A stretch of 64,000 bases of DNA from Luidia sarsii. Lineage: Eukaryota; Echinodermata; Asteroidea; Paxillosida; Luidiidae. The notes beneath the pieces were generated by a model. The model did no database searches, had not been told where the DNA came from, and saw nothing but the letters and a program-made list of their open reading frames with translations. Location: positions 2,089,501 through 2,153,500 of the forward strand of contig OX465105.1 of assembly GCA_949987565.1 (NCBI GenBank), given 5' to 3'. Shown here piece after piece: positions 1 through 11,585 of this stretch (the stretch's first letter is position 1; the number at the start of each line of letters is the position of its first letter). The position numbers and the translations under genes were made by a program.

Positions 1-544
1 GTGTTTGCACGTGCGTGCGTGTTCACAGCGGTATGCTCAATTGACTTTTCCAATGTCAATTGTGGAACCCCTAAATTGGCATTGCGCCGACACGTTCAGG
101 AGGGAAATACCCCTCTTAACGTGTTATGTGAGGGACCGTCCATATGTGCAAGCACTATGGGCACAAAAATGAAATGTGTGAAACCGTTCCACGTGCGAGT
201 TCTTCAATAAAAATAGCTGTGCCTCAATTCATAAAAAATCACAAGTTGCCAGGATTTAAAAAAAAAAAAATGATTTCATGACGAGTTACGCAAATGATTT
301 TACTATGTTTTTTTTTGTCAAGGGACCGCTAGAAATGCGCCGACTTGGGCGAGATGACGACTTACATTTGTCGACTTAGACTTCAGAATTTGTATAGGAA
401 ATGCATTACAGAAATCGGGACTTCGTTCACACCGCCGACTTGAACAAGGTGCCGAGTAAAAGGATGTCGGCTTAGCCGAGGTTTACTGTATATCGATCAC
501 TAAGTTGCAATGGAGTTCAGACTTACAATGTACACATCAAATTT

Positions 545-635
545 GGCTTTACGATGATCAGCCCCTGGACTCAAACCATAGACCTCTAGTTTTGCATAAG
601 AGCACTCTTACCATCTGAGCTGTCCAGCCCAAATA
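545..635 (-). repeat. tRNA-derived SINE fragment
   Basis: Read on the minus strand it begins GGGCTGGACAGCTCAGATGG (A-box like, D-arm) and, about 45 bases on, has GGTTTGAGTCC (B-box like). It shares these with the copies at 18.3, 18.65 and 36.5 kb. It is degenerate, so a SINE head and not a functional tRNA gene. Confidence 0.6.
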
Positions 636-750
636 GTCAGCTAGGCTTTTACTAGACTTTTTCCTTCATAATGATATTCATTTTCAGTAAACAAAACATT
701 GACAGTGAATCTCAACACCAATGCTAATAACTGAAAGTGAAAAATAATAC

Positions 751-2383
751 TTGCATCTGTAAGTTGAAGGGAACACTTAGAACGTCAAATCTTTCCACTT
801 CAAAGTCCACACCAATTGTCGCTTTGTAGTCACGATCAAAGCATTCATGGCAGAAACGGTTGACCAAAGAGGTTTTCCCAACAGAAACATCTCCCACAAC
901 AATCATCTTGGAGACCTTTAACCTGAGAAATTGGTATAAAAAAATATGCAGTTGTATAAAACAGGAATTGAGTTAAAACTAAAATCATCTTCTAATCTAA
1001 AGTTATAGAAAGTGATGTTAACTGTTTACTGTTTAAAATGGATTACAATTGTAAATCTCAAATATTTAGAGAGCCTGAAATCTTGATCTGAACGGCAGAG
1101 GACCATATTGCTCTTAGCAGGACATTTCCTTTAACCCTAACCAGCATTGAAACCACAATTAACCACATATTGTTTTTCCTGTGGGAGGATAAGGGCCACA
1201 CACCACGACATACCGCAGCATGGTTTTCGTGGTGTCCTGTGGTATGTGTGCCTGCACCCTGGAGGGCACTGTGGTAAATTGCGGTATACAGTGTGTGTCC
1301 TGTGCGGGAGGTGCAAAGCATTAGGGTTAAGGCCTGATTGAAAGCTGAAACATCTAGCCCTCAATATATTTTGTTATTTTGTTATAAGCAATAATAAGCA
1401 ATAAAAAGTTATAAGCAATAACCAAGAGATGAAACTTACCCAACTGTTCCTGTTTTGTTGGCAAGACAAGCATTGAAAACGGATGGACAAAAGTCTCTTT
1501 CACTGTATGGTGAGTCATCGTATAATGGCTGAAGGATTAAAATGAATACATTAAAAAACATTAGAATTTACTCTGTGAATACATGTTACAACTGAACTGG
1601 TGTATAAATAGTTTAAAATGTGACAGGTTCTGTGAGATGGTCTTGGCTATAGTAAACACTAAATAGGATACATGTTCAACCAAAATTATTGGTAAGCCTA
1701 GGCGTGGTGTACCTGCACCTTTTTCAATAATGTATTTGTCATAATTATAGATCTAAGAAGGTCATTTTTCAAAACTCTTAAAACTGGGATCATTGCCATT
1801 GTTGACACTGATAGTGATACTATTTTAAATACTACTTACTAATAAGTGTAATAAATAAGTAATAGTAATACTACTAACTACACTAGTACTACTGTACTAG
1901 GCCAAGCTTGAAGCCATGGCCACACCAAGTGAGTGACTGTGCATACACCTGTCTTTAGGCAGAAGGTACAGCACAATGATCCAATAATAATATCATTCAT
2001 TGTAATTTCAAATTTGTATTTCTTTTGGGGTTGTATAATTGTAAAAACAAAGATATTCCTCATGAAACAAGCTCTTTCTTTGAGCGATCCAATGTTGGCA
2101 TACAAATGTCAACTGTGCAATCCTTTGACTTGAACCGAGACCACCAATACCAGACCAAATCTAATAAAAGGGCGGGTTTCAATCCAAGTTACTCGGACAC
2201 GCGATATTGCAGACACAGCCTGCTCAGCAACGGTTCCTACCTCTCTAACGGATCAAAATGTAAACAACTCTAACATTTAATATCAAAAAGAGAAAGTGGA
2301 TGAGAAGAATACAAATGATTGGTTCTTACGTGTTGGAATTGTCGAATAGTGCGATCTTTCCGTGCTCTTTTTACCGCAGTCAT
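751..2383 (-). CDS. Rab34/Rab36-like small GTPase, 5' exons only (gene continues past left edge)
   Basis: Small Rab GTPase of the Rab34/36 group, which acts in membrane traffic (Golgi, lysosome positioning, macropinocytosis, cilia in vertebrates). Three coding exons are readable: 2330-2383 (ATG at 2381-2383, 18 codons, donor gtaaga), 1440-1528 (phase 2 end, donor gtaagt) and 751-922 (donor gtatta). The third encodes the P-loop GDVSVGKTS, then RFCHECFDRDYKATIGVDFE (switch I) and VPFNLQ, close to Rab36/Rab34. The second exon ends in NKTGTVG, which matches the family's stretch just before the G domain. The extended N-terminus of about 47 residues is typical of this subfamily. The switch II exon (DTAGQE) and the C-terminal prenylation region are not in the window. 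As spliced, the residues after LQ read MQ, where the family has a hydrophobic residue and then W before DTAG; the last donor may therefore be slightly different. The gene is divergent with GLTP. Confidence 0.88.
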
Positions 2384-2569
2384 GACTTCATCTCCCGCAT
2401 CACGTCTCTAAGTATAAAGGGCGCCACCAATTGACGAACCGCAGCCAACTGACGGGCGACAGTACACAACGCGAGCAGACAATTTTAACAACACGGATCT
2501 ATCCACATCTATTATTACATTTTTAGTCTCTCTTTTTAATTAAAACACCTAGTATAACACATATCAATA
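2384..2569. promoter_or_regulatory. Probable bidirectional promoter between Rab34/36-like gene and GLTP
   Basis: Only 186 bases separate the two divergent start codons. The stretch is visibly richer in G, C and CpG (cgacgaaccgcag, gacgggcgacag, acgcgagcag) than the AT-rich surroundings, and no TATA box is convincing in either direction. Shared promoter use is inferred from geometry; both 5' UTRs must lie here. Confidence 0.6.
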
Positions 2570-5142
2570 ATGTCTTTCCATAAATCTTTGAAAAACAAAT
2601 ATATACCAGCGGCGGAAAACGCAAGAATAGCGACGCTACCCTTTCTTCTAGCGAGTACAGATTCGATAATACCTTTACTTGGTGAGTATAATAATTAACT
2701 CATGACTAGGCGGAGTGAATCGAGTTGTATCGTAAGCAGTCGGACAAAAACCGGTACAAATTCACTACAAAATGTACAATATCCAATCCTGTATACGCGA
2801 GCACTGTACTGTACATGTTACATTGATTCATAGTGCAATGATATTTTTTTTACTGATTTAATATTCTTCAATTTCAAACTCAAAGTCGAATTTTGGTTTG
2901 GCAGGAAATGGCATTTCGTACACAAACCCTGTTGCGTTGATTGGACTGGAGTACACTTGACTATTCCTCAATGACTCGACTAGCCAGGACTTATATGTGC
3001 TGGTTGTTCGTCGTGAGGGAAAATGGCTCTAAGTTTTACAGTTACAGGCTATGTTCTGTCCCACATAGGCATATTATATCTTAGCATGCTTCAGGGCAAT
3101 GGCACATGTAATGATGTAGGCCTACACTGCTACAGAAACAAAGTACATGTCTCAGTCTTCAGGTTGTGCCAGAAAATTGGTGGTGTATTGTAGGTTTCTA
3201 ATTATTTGTTCCGCTCTTCGCTGTCGTTATTACTGTTATTATTAATCTACAATAACTACCAGCAAGGTTTGTTGTCCAATTCTCTGCACGTATTAGAGTG
3301 GAATGGATTTAATCTGACCTGTGGGGAGTTTACCAATGGCAAATTATGCTGGTACTGCCAGTACATTCACAATTTGATGAACTAGGTTTTTTTTTACACT
3401 GTCATGAAATCTAAATATTCTGAGCAAGAGTGTAACATTACACTCATTCATGTGTATAATGTTTGTTTACCATGTGTAAATAATTTATTTTGTGGTAAGA
3501 TCAGCAGTTTGCAACAGTTTTTTTGATTAACTTTAAGATCAGTTTGACATTCTTGTTCTCATTTTTGTTTCTTCATTCTTCACAGATATGTTGGGACCCA
3601 CAGCCTTTGCAATGGTCAAATCAGACATCAATGGAAATTTAAAGGTACACAACATTTCTATCTTGCAACATTAAGCATTACCCAGTCAGTGTAATACATT
3701 GCAATATGCACAGCCAATGGCTGCAACCCTCAATCATTCTTTTCTAAATCTCAAAATTTAGTGGGCCTGATGTTTCGATCCTAGCAGGACCTTTCTCATA
3801 GGCAGAGAAAGGTCCTGCTAGGATCAAACGTCAGACCCACTAAATTTTGAGATTTGCATTTTGGTAATGTTAGTCAGTTTGCCACATTTTTGGCCACATT
3901 GGCAGTTTGCTACATTTTTCCATTCTTATCTAAAATCATTTTTATTCTCATGTTCTCTAGAGGGTTAGAAAACGATATGATGAAGACCCAGAGAAGTACG
4001 CCACACTAGCTGACATCATTGAGACAGATGTCCAAGAAAGCAAAGGCTTTAAGAGTGGGTCAACAACAGAGGCCATGCTGTGGCTTAGCAGGTATCAGTT
4101 TAATGTGTTGATGAGATTTAAGGCTATTCATGGCGGAGGTAGCGAGTCAAGAATGATTTGTTATCGCAACATATACAATTAGTTTTGTGTGTGTCTTACC
4201 GCGAACCACTTCAGTAGCAATACGCTCTATCTATCATCAGACTCAATCATGGTTTTCAATCATTTGATAAGGTCACTCTGCCTTTAAGAAAGGTCCTGCT
4301 AGGATCGAAACGTCAGGCCCACTCAATTTTAACATTCGATAAGAGTGTAACACAACTACGTTATAAGACATACAAGATTCAAATCCTTTGTTCTATCTCA
4401 CTCCCATCTCAGGGCCCTCAAGTTTGTGTGCAATATTTTGAAGAATCTGAAAGAAGGCAAAGTCAAAGATGGCAGCATCGTCCCGGCTCTGTCAGCAGCC
4501 TACAAAGCCACCCTGGAGGTATACCACAACTGGATTGTCAGGAAAACTGTTGGAGTAAGTAACTATGGGACTGCTGTTGCAATGGTATTTCGATATTTGT
4601 GCCCAGAAATGGAAGCAGCAGGGGTTTTTAAGACAAGCAGGACCTTTGAGAAAGGTCCTGCTAGGTTTGAATTATCAATCCCCATGATTTATTAAGATTC
4701 ACAATTCTGGTAATTACAGTACGTAAGCAGTTTGCCACACTTTGAAATATTCCTTTGTTATTTGAAGACTTTTGTTTATGTACATGTACCGAAGATAAAC
4801 AACACTGTGCTGTGTTTTCTGGGATTGATTTCACACGTGAATTGGGTTCATAAAAGATGCTTGTGAGTTGTGACAGTTCAATAAAATGTCATAGTATGTG
4901 TACAATCACCCTTGCTATAAGTATGTCATAGTATGTGTACAATCTTGTCCCTCCTTGTGTACATTCTGCAGGTTGCGTTCCATGCTAGTCCATATTACGA
5001 CGATCTCATTCAGAAACTTTCCAACGGAGAAAAGAACGAAGTGGTGTTGGAGGATGTTGGGGAATACCAGCTCAATTTACAAGAATGCGTCTCAACAATG
5101 GAAGATTTATTTATAGCAAATGGCTTGGACCCCCAAAAATAG
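2570..5142 (+). CDS. GLTP: Glycolipid transfer protein (complete, 5 exons)
   Basis: Cytosolic protein that moves glycosphingolipids between membranes. Exons 2570-2681, 3586-3644, 3961-4091, 4413-4554 and 4972-5142 join in phase to 204 aa (human protein 209 aa). All donors are GT (gtgagt, gtacac, gtatca, gtaagt, gtttgc-side acceptor cag). Glycolipid headgroup residues of the GLTP fold are recognisable: Asp51 and Asn55 in KSDINGN (human D48, N52), Trp98 in MLWLSR (human W96) and His139 in VYHNWIV (human H140). The position of human Lys55 is Arg58. The protein ends GLDPQK and then TAG. Introns 2-4 hold retroelement-end repeats. The start is the first ATG after the promoter region and gives the right N-terminal length. 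Confidence 0.95.
3745..3865. repeat. Head-to-head inverted pair of PLE family-A terminal modules in GLTP intron 2
   Basis: A near-perfect palindrome: aatttagtgggcctgatg, cgatcctagcaggacc and tttctc are followed by their reverse complements (gagaaaggtcctgctagg, cccactaaattttgag). The centre is ataggcag. This is the commonest repeat of the window, arranged as an inverted dimer. Confidence 0.85.
4285..4345 (+). repeat. PLE family-A terminal module (single)
   Basis: Contains actctgcctttaagaaagg, tcctgctaggatcgaaacgt and caggcccactcaatttt. It lies in GLTP intron 3, just upstream of exon 4. Confidence 0.85.
4630..4745 (+). repeat. PLE family-A terminal module (diverged)
   Basis: Has gagaaaggtcctgctagg followed by a mutated core, then the family's conserved tail (ggtaattacagtacgtaagcag, tttgccaca). 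It lies in GLTP intron 4. Confidence 0.75.
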
Positions 5143-5341
5143 TTCATCTTATTGTAGGTCAGAATAACCATAAACATTCACCAACTACAGGTAGCTAAAA
5201 GACCAGTTTTCACCGATTGTACCACCACATCCACGGACTGCATTGTAGGTGCTATTTGTTAAAAATTGTGTTGTATTCCCAACTTACAGAATGAGGTTCC
5301 GTGTATGTGAATCTATGTCTAAGAAGTGAATTCTCAATTCC

Positions 5342-6041
5342 TTAACCACTTCCCGCCGGGACCTCCGAATCCGGAGGTCAATTGGATTGCCTTTGCAACG
5401 GGGCCCTCCGAATCCGGGCACCACTATTGTCCACATTCTAAACAAAGACTCTTTTCAGCTTAGAACAAAGCAATATGAATCAGTACAAAGACCCTTTTTG
5501 ACGCAAGTTGCCACATGAATTGCAAGATTAGCAGCAGTAATTGTGCAATTGTGGGACTTTTACTGTGGAGGATCGAGGGATACCGCGCTGCAGCTGAAAT
5601 CACGCGGGGGACATTGTCTTTGCATGCCACACAGCCCAACGGTCGTCGGTCTGGCATTGGAATTCCCCCCTACATTCTTTACCGTAATCTGTACGCTCGT
5701 TTGTGGCCGACCACAATTTGACTGCCTGGAGTGGAGGCTGGAGTCTGCGTTCAGGGATTGACAGCAGCGTACACGCACGCACACACACAAGTCCGTTACG
5801 GTCCATTGACGATGCACAATGGGCCCTTTTTCGAACGGATAATCTCTTGACAAAAGCCACAACGACGTCCGAATTGTGCCAGGTTTTACTCTCTTGTACC
5901 CATAGTATACCCTTATTGATTTATTTCACAGAAATGTATTGTTCTGATTGTTTTAGCAAGATTTGAAAATGATGCATTGTTCAAAAACCCCCGTATGGCG
6001 GTCATCGGCGCTGAAACCCCCCCCCGGCGCAAAGTGGTTAA
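5342..6041. mobile_element. TTAA-flanked TIR element (non-autonomous), family T1
   Basis: Bounded by TTAA on both sides. The inner ends are inverted: CCACTTCCCGCCGGG on the left and CCCGGCGCAAAGTGG on the right. The interior matches the elements at 26113-26709 and near 30.6-31.3 kb (shared gacaaagactcttttcagc, ttgccacatgaattgcaag, ttattgatttatttcacaga). No open frame encodes a transposase, so it is a MITE-like element. Its small ORFs are not genes. It lies just downstream of GLTP. Confidence 0.75.
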
Positions 6042-7640
6042 GCAATCCAAGAGTGGTAGTGTTCCTGTGTTAATAATGCAAGGCCCATGATGTTATCTTT
6101 GCTGATTTTTTAGCTATTTCCTTGGACCACTTTTATTGAACTGCTGAATGAAATCAGGCCAAGCTGTATTTCATTTGGTAACACCCCACCTAAATCATTG
6201 CATGTGAAATTAACTGTGAATTCTTTGAGATTTGTGGCTAGTCCTGGTGTGGATTATCAATGGCAAGTCTCATGTGGTGACACTTGAGTTTATGATGGTT
6301 ATTTTGTGTGATGTGTGGTGCTTCAAGGTAGCTCTTGTATTTCAAGGGAATCTCATATTGAAGAGCAATCGTATACAGTAGCACTAGAGTGATGGTTATA
6401 TGAAATCATTATTTTTACAAATAATTGACATGGTTAAAAATGTTGAATTTAGTACATACATGTGCTTCTTCACACAACCCCATCGAAACACAACATTAAT
6501 CATGTATCAGTATATTTTAATGCAAAAACAAAAAGTCAATCTCTTATCGTGTAATGCTCAATATATAAATTTATATCAATAGGCCCTACTTATTTTTCAC
6601 GAGATACATTAGGCTACTCAGTTCATATGCAAATAAACCACACCTCATTGATAAAGATTGTTGTTTTTAAGAACAAGTATCGTTTTAGGACTGGGATAAT
6701 ACTTGATATATTTTAATATATATTTTATTTATGTAGTAAGTGATATTAATCTATTAGTTGCAATTATGTATTTTATTTCATTCAATAATGAGCAGTTAAC
6801 CACTGATTTTCCCTTGAGTGACCCATTGATTTTCTGCAATTAAAGTAAATAAAATATGCATGCAGATAACGGGGCTTGTACCGGCTTCACCCGTTGATAT
6901 CTTGTTTTTTAACATAGACACGTGACTAATTTTATAACCCACCATTGATGAATTCTACCATACCAAAGCCAAAATGTTGCAATACTTTGTGAGAAAAAAA
7001 ACCCCTACATCCCTAATTTCCTATATTAATGAAGCAAAGACAAATTATATGATTTCATTGACTTTGACAATGAAAGTATTCATTTCGATATGATAGAGTA
7101 TTTAATTGACAGACGTCAGTGTGCTGTAATTATTATTATTATGGGTTCATTGAAATGAACAAAATATTGTAGTGCCACGAGATTCTGTTCTCTTTGTCAA
7201 TTTTTTTTTTCATGATATTAATAAAGTTCTCAGTATGCATTTCCTGTGTGACCTGCTCTGTGGAAAGGAGTCTAGCGTTTTTGTGTAACTATTGGACACT
7301 TCGATTCGGATGGGGTTATTTTTGATGGATTTGATTTTCAGGTGTTTTACTTCTTTAGGCACCATATGTTCATACTTGTCTCTCAGACTACCGTACACAA
7401 TTTTTGTGTGAATATGCAAAGAGGCCCAAAATATAAGACAACACTTAGATACCACTTTAGCTTACAGTTCAGTGATGCGAAAATATTAACATGTGTCCGT
7501 GGACAATTATTATTTCAAAGTGATCTTTGGAACATATGGGTTGGTGTTTGCTTGGGCAAATATTGTAGGGTACTTAATTAAAGGAATCGGGGGGAAATGC
7601 AATGGTAATTTTAAATGCCAGTTTTAAATACTCATAATTT
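6042..7640. other. AT-rich gene-free stretch downstream of GLTP
   Basis: No exon with family similarity or good splice flanks was found on either strand. It may contain distal GLTP 3' untranslated sequence; there is an AATAAA-type hexamer near 7218 (attaataaagttc), but its use is unproven. Confidence 0.4.
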
Positions 7641-7654
7641 GTTTAACTTAGGGA

Positions 7655-8195
7655 TCAATCAAAAAATTTAGTGGGCATGACGTTTCGATCCTAGCAGGAC
7701 CTCTGCTGGGATCAAACTAAATTTTGAAAATTGCATTTTGGTAATTTTAGTCAGTAAGCAGTTTGCAACATCTTTGTACATGTATATCACTTTAGTGATC
7801 ACTCTGCCTTTGAGAAAGGTCCTGTTAGGATCAAAACGTCAGGCCCACTCAATTTTAAGATAATTTGCATTTTGGTAATTTTAGTCAGTAAGCAGTTTGC
7901 AACATTTTTGTATATCACTTTAGCGATCACACTGCCTTTGAGAAAGGTCCTGCTAGGATCGAAACGTCAGGCCCACTAAACTTTGAGATTTGCAAATTTT
8001 GGTAATTTTAGTCAGTAAGCAGTTTGCAACAGTTGTGTATAGGGCCTATCAGTATCACTTAGTGATTACTCTGGCTTTGAGAAAGGTCCTGCTGGGATTG
8101 AAACGTCAGGCCCACCAAACTTTGAGATTTGCATTTTGGTAATTTTAGTCAGTAAGCAGTTTGCAACATTTTTGTTTACGGTATCACCTTAGTGA
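7655..8195 (+). repeat. Tandem array of PLE family-A terminal monomers (period about 128-139 bp)
   Basis: A partial inverted copy at the left is followed by three direct monomers, each with tttgagaaaggtcctg, a GAAACGTC core, aggcccac, gcattttggtaattttag and tcagtaagcagtttgcaaca. The gagaaagg landmark recurs at about 7812, 7940 and 8079. These are tandem copies of a hammerhead-like module. Confidence 0.85.
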
Positions 8196-11100
8196 TCAAT
8201 CAGCGAGTTTCAAATTACGGAAATAACCGTTTAACTGGCAATACAATACTCTAATTGATTGATTTGCAATTGCTAACGCCACGGAGTACAGTGTAATCTG
8301 TAATGTACTCTTCAGTCAGTCAGGGTTATGCATACAGCCTGAAGGCTTGATAAGTCAGATCTTCAATGTCAACATCTGAGTAATCGGACTAATTTTCACA
8401 GAACGGGTCACAAATCCACGATGGACTCAACTGTCACGGTGGGCATTACTCATAGCTGGTCCAGTATTTGTATGCAGGATAAGGCTACAAAAACATGAAC
8501 CCCTTTTTTTTTCATTGAAATCGAATTATTCTTGTGAGCTTCCGACATCCACCTTAAGTAGGCACACTTTTCAATCAAGTGCGTTCCTATTGAATCTTAT
8601 CTTTCAGTTTCACAGACGGATTATCTGATATTTGAAAATGGAATGGGTCTACCGAAAGCACGTGTGAAATCTCCGTACGCGTAATAATATTGCCATTACT
8701 CAAGGTCACTGGAGATCTTGTACGCACAGTAGTAGGCCTATAAATTATATCCACAGATGTGGTAGGCCTAGTATTTGTATTAATGGTCAAAACTCTATGG
8801 TCAAAGCAACATAAAACCCTTGTGATTGACGATAAACGAGCAAGATTTTAATGGTGTGGATCAGGTCGGTTACATGGTTACACACACGATGGCGAAATAC
8901 ACGTGCATGTACACAACACATGTATACGGAGTATAGTACACTACAAGTCAACGACATCCCTCCTCTACCTCCGTGGTTTAACTAAGATTATTAGTAAGAA
9001 CAAGAAATGTTTTGGGTCGTACCTTGAATTCCAGAACGCACTCACTCCACAGACGTGCATGTCTTTGTACTCCTTTGATGAATGCACTGCAGCTGGTTGA
9101 TGAAGACTTCTAACAATGACAGACGACATTTTATAAGGTTGTGCTTGTATTTGACTAGTAAGAACGGTCGTATTACTTCACTGCCGACCGGCCGGTCAAA
9201 AGCCACGTGCGCCAAGAGTTACAATCTTACATGCGCTCCTGCATCCATCCTCTGTCACTATGATTGATCGTGGTTGTGAGCCAATCACCTACACTTTCAT
9301 TTATGGGCCAAAAATACAAAGAGAATATAACAAAAATATCGACCAGGTCAATTCTAGATTTTAGTATAACATACAAGTCTGCATTTATTTATATTCCCAC
9401 CAAACTGAAAACAATGTTTACAATCACTGTATAAGCCAAGCCGATTTTAATCATCCGATTTCTGATAAAGATACTGGAACTGATGTGCAATTGTGTACAG
9501 TCTAATAATTATTTGGAGCATCGGGTAGGGTTAGGGTTAACTTATAAAGCCCATTTATTTAGAGTGAAACAATCATGATCTGATCTCCTCTTTCGTTTCA
9601 TTTACCTTGTTTGGAGCACTCACATACATGTAGTTCTGACAAACGTAAAACCGCCCACCATCTTGCCCAATACACATTAATAAGAGTAATGGTTTAAGCA
9701 TGCAAACGTTTTCATTTCTTTGACGCATTCAAATATAATTCCAACAATACAAAATAATAATCAAGCAGAGTATAAATACATGTACTTTGGTTAATGATTC
9801 CCAACATCATGTTCAGACTACAGAGAATGATAAATATTCAGCGCAAACCGTACCCAGTATTTGTTTTCTGGCCGAACAGATAATACACATATCTACTGTT
9901 GGCCATTCAACTCAGGTGATTCAACTTCAAGGGAGGTCAAATACAAAGAGGTTTTTTTTTTTACAGAAACTAAAACAATTAAAAAATGTAATGTACAACA
10001 AACTGGAATGGAAGTTAACTCATTCTACAAACATGAAATTATGCAAACGGCACTTTCAAGTGTCAAAATTGACTGTAAGCGAAAAGAAACACAAAAGTAT
10101 GAACACAATTGGGGGTGAATGCATATCACATTGGTTTATCATACCGACTGGTAGTATGGGTTGGAAACTTATTTAATTTACCTTAACATACACTGTAACT
10201 CATTTATGCGCTGGTCTTTTAAAGAAACAATTCACCCAGTAAATGCCTTTATTTGTAGAACATATTACAAATGCTGCATAATGTTAAACTAATCAATTTG
10301 GTTAGAACTGTTAGAGTTCTGCCTTGGAGAATGTCAGTCCGCGGGTTTGTATTCCTTACCAAGCCTCCTTTTGTATCAACTTTTCTTTTTGTAAAAGATG
10401 CATATCAAGAAGCTGTGAACAAAAATCCAAACAAAACAAGTTGAAAAAAAAAAAATCAATCAGAAAAAAAATAGAAAAAAAAGTCTCACTTACTTTACTT
10501 GATAATTGATAATAATGAGACCTGCATGTGTATATTTTTGTATGCTGCCATTGGACATATGTTGACACTTAGTAAAGTAAAGGGGGTTCCTCAAACTGAA
10601 CTTAAAACTGCCTCAAATATATTATCACTGACCATTGAGTAAGAAAAGATAAGAGTGCGAGTCAATAAATGCAAATGTCACAGTGTACATCATCAGTATA
10701 GGATAATGTGCATGTACGTGTACATTGCATGTAAATGTATATGAACAAGAGTAGAACCTTCCATTGTACAAGTGCAATTGTTTGTGGCAAAAACCAGTGT
10801 TGCAATTCACATTTGGTCATAGACTAGGCCTTGACCTAATAGCACACATGCGAATATAGTACATCTGCATACATTTGAAAACACTTCTCAAACCATAGTG
10901 GACTTCCTCCCAAATCAGCTCCATTTTTTTCACAGCCCCTGTTTGGATGTTTAATACATGAATGTAAGGAATGAAACTGAAGTCGCAACCAGTCAAATGT
11001 GTGTGCACTGCACAGTTGTGTCATACAGGTCAGATCCCACTCAAATGCACATTGCAAAGACTGAAAGCTCTTGAAGTATGCAACCTAGGGGCAATAAGCC

Positions 11101-11220
11101 ATGGCTGTTTTCTTCCTATCCTTAATTTGCCCAACATGGGTACATTCTGAGAGATTGAAAGTCCCATGACTTTCCTTTATCGACCTTATATGCGGCCATC
11201 TAAAAATGCCAACCACATCT
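8196..11220. other. Gene-free stretch between GLTP and ELOB
   Basis: No recognisable exon, RNA gene or transposon coding region. There are several short open frames (the longest about 130 codons near 9787-10176) of AT-rich, low-complexity composition with no family resemblance and no supporting splice sites. A tiny telomere-like run (gggtagggttagggttaac) occurs near 9525. Confidence 0.5.
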
Positions 11221-11224
11221 TGAT

Positions 11225-11460
11225 AAATATACAAAGGTTTGCGGTGACACCATGTATAAGGTCTCTTAAAAAAGAGGTGTGGTTCTGAAAAGAACCTGAG
11301 TGGTAACTGCTGATGGCCAGAGCATACTGGTCGAAACGTCGAGGTACGCAACCTTCAGAACCGCACCTCTTCTTTAAGAGACCTGATACATGGTGTCACC
11401 GCAAACCTTCCTATATTGATTCACCCACCATGCAAAGCCTTAAGTCTTATTCACATCTTG
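11225..11460 (+). repeat. PLE family-B terminal module with hammerhead-like core inside an inverted repeat
   Basis: The left arm (gtttgcggtgacaccatgta, aggtctctta, gaggtgtggttctgaaaag) is mirrored by the right arm (cagaaccgcacctctt, ctttaagagacctga, acatggtgtcaccgcaaac). Between them lies CTGATGG, ggccagagcatactggtc, GAAAC, GTCGAG. The tail tatattgattcacccacc is shared with the copies at 62.97-63.23 kb. It lies just 3' of ELOB. Confidence 0.75.
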
Positions 11461-11585
11461 ATAGCCGGGTAGCCTATTCTAGGTTAGGAGTCTTGAGGGA
11501 AAGGGATTTAGGACCTGACTAACTTACCAACTTACAGACCTGTGCAAATATTAATTTGAAGTGATGATTAATGTGGCTTCTAAGT

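Noticed and set aside
5460..5966. Overlapping frames of 65-100 codons on both strands after GLTP
   Set aside because: They lie wholly inside the TTAA-bounded T1 element and recur in its other copies without conserved protein.
8587..8790. 67-codon minus-strand frame (Thr-rich) as a possible exon
   Set aside because: No recognisable domain and no convincing partner exons.
9787..10176. 129-codon plus-strand frame in the GLTP-ELOB gap
   Set aside because: AT-rich, no domain or family resemblance, no supporting splice context or promoter. I cannot claim it as a gene.
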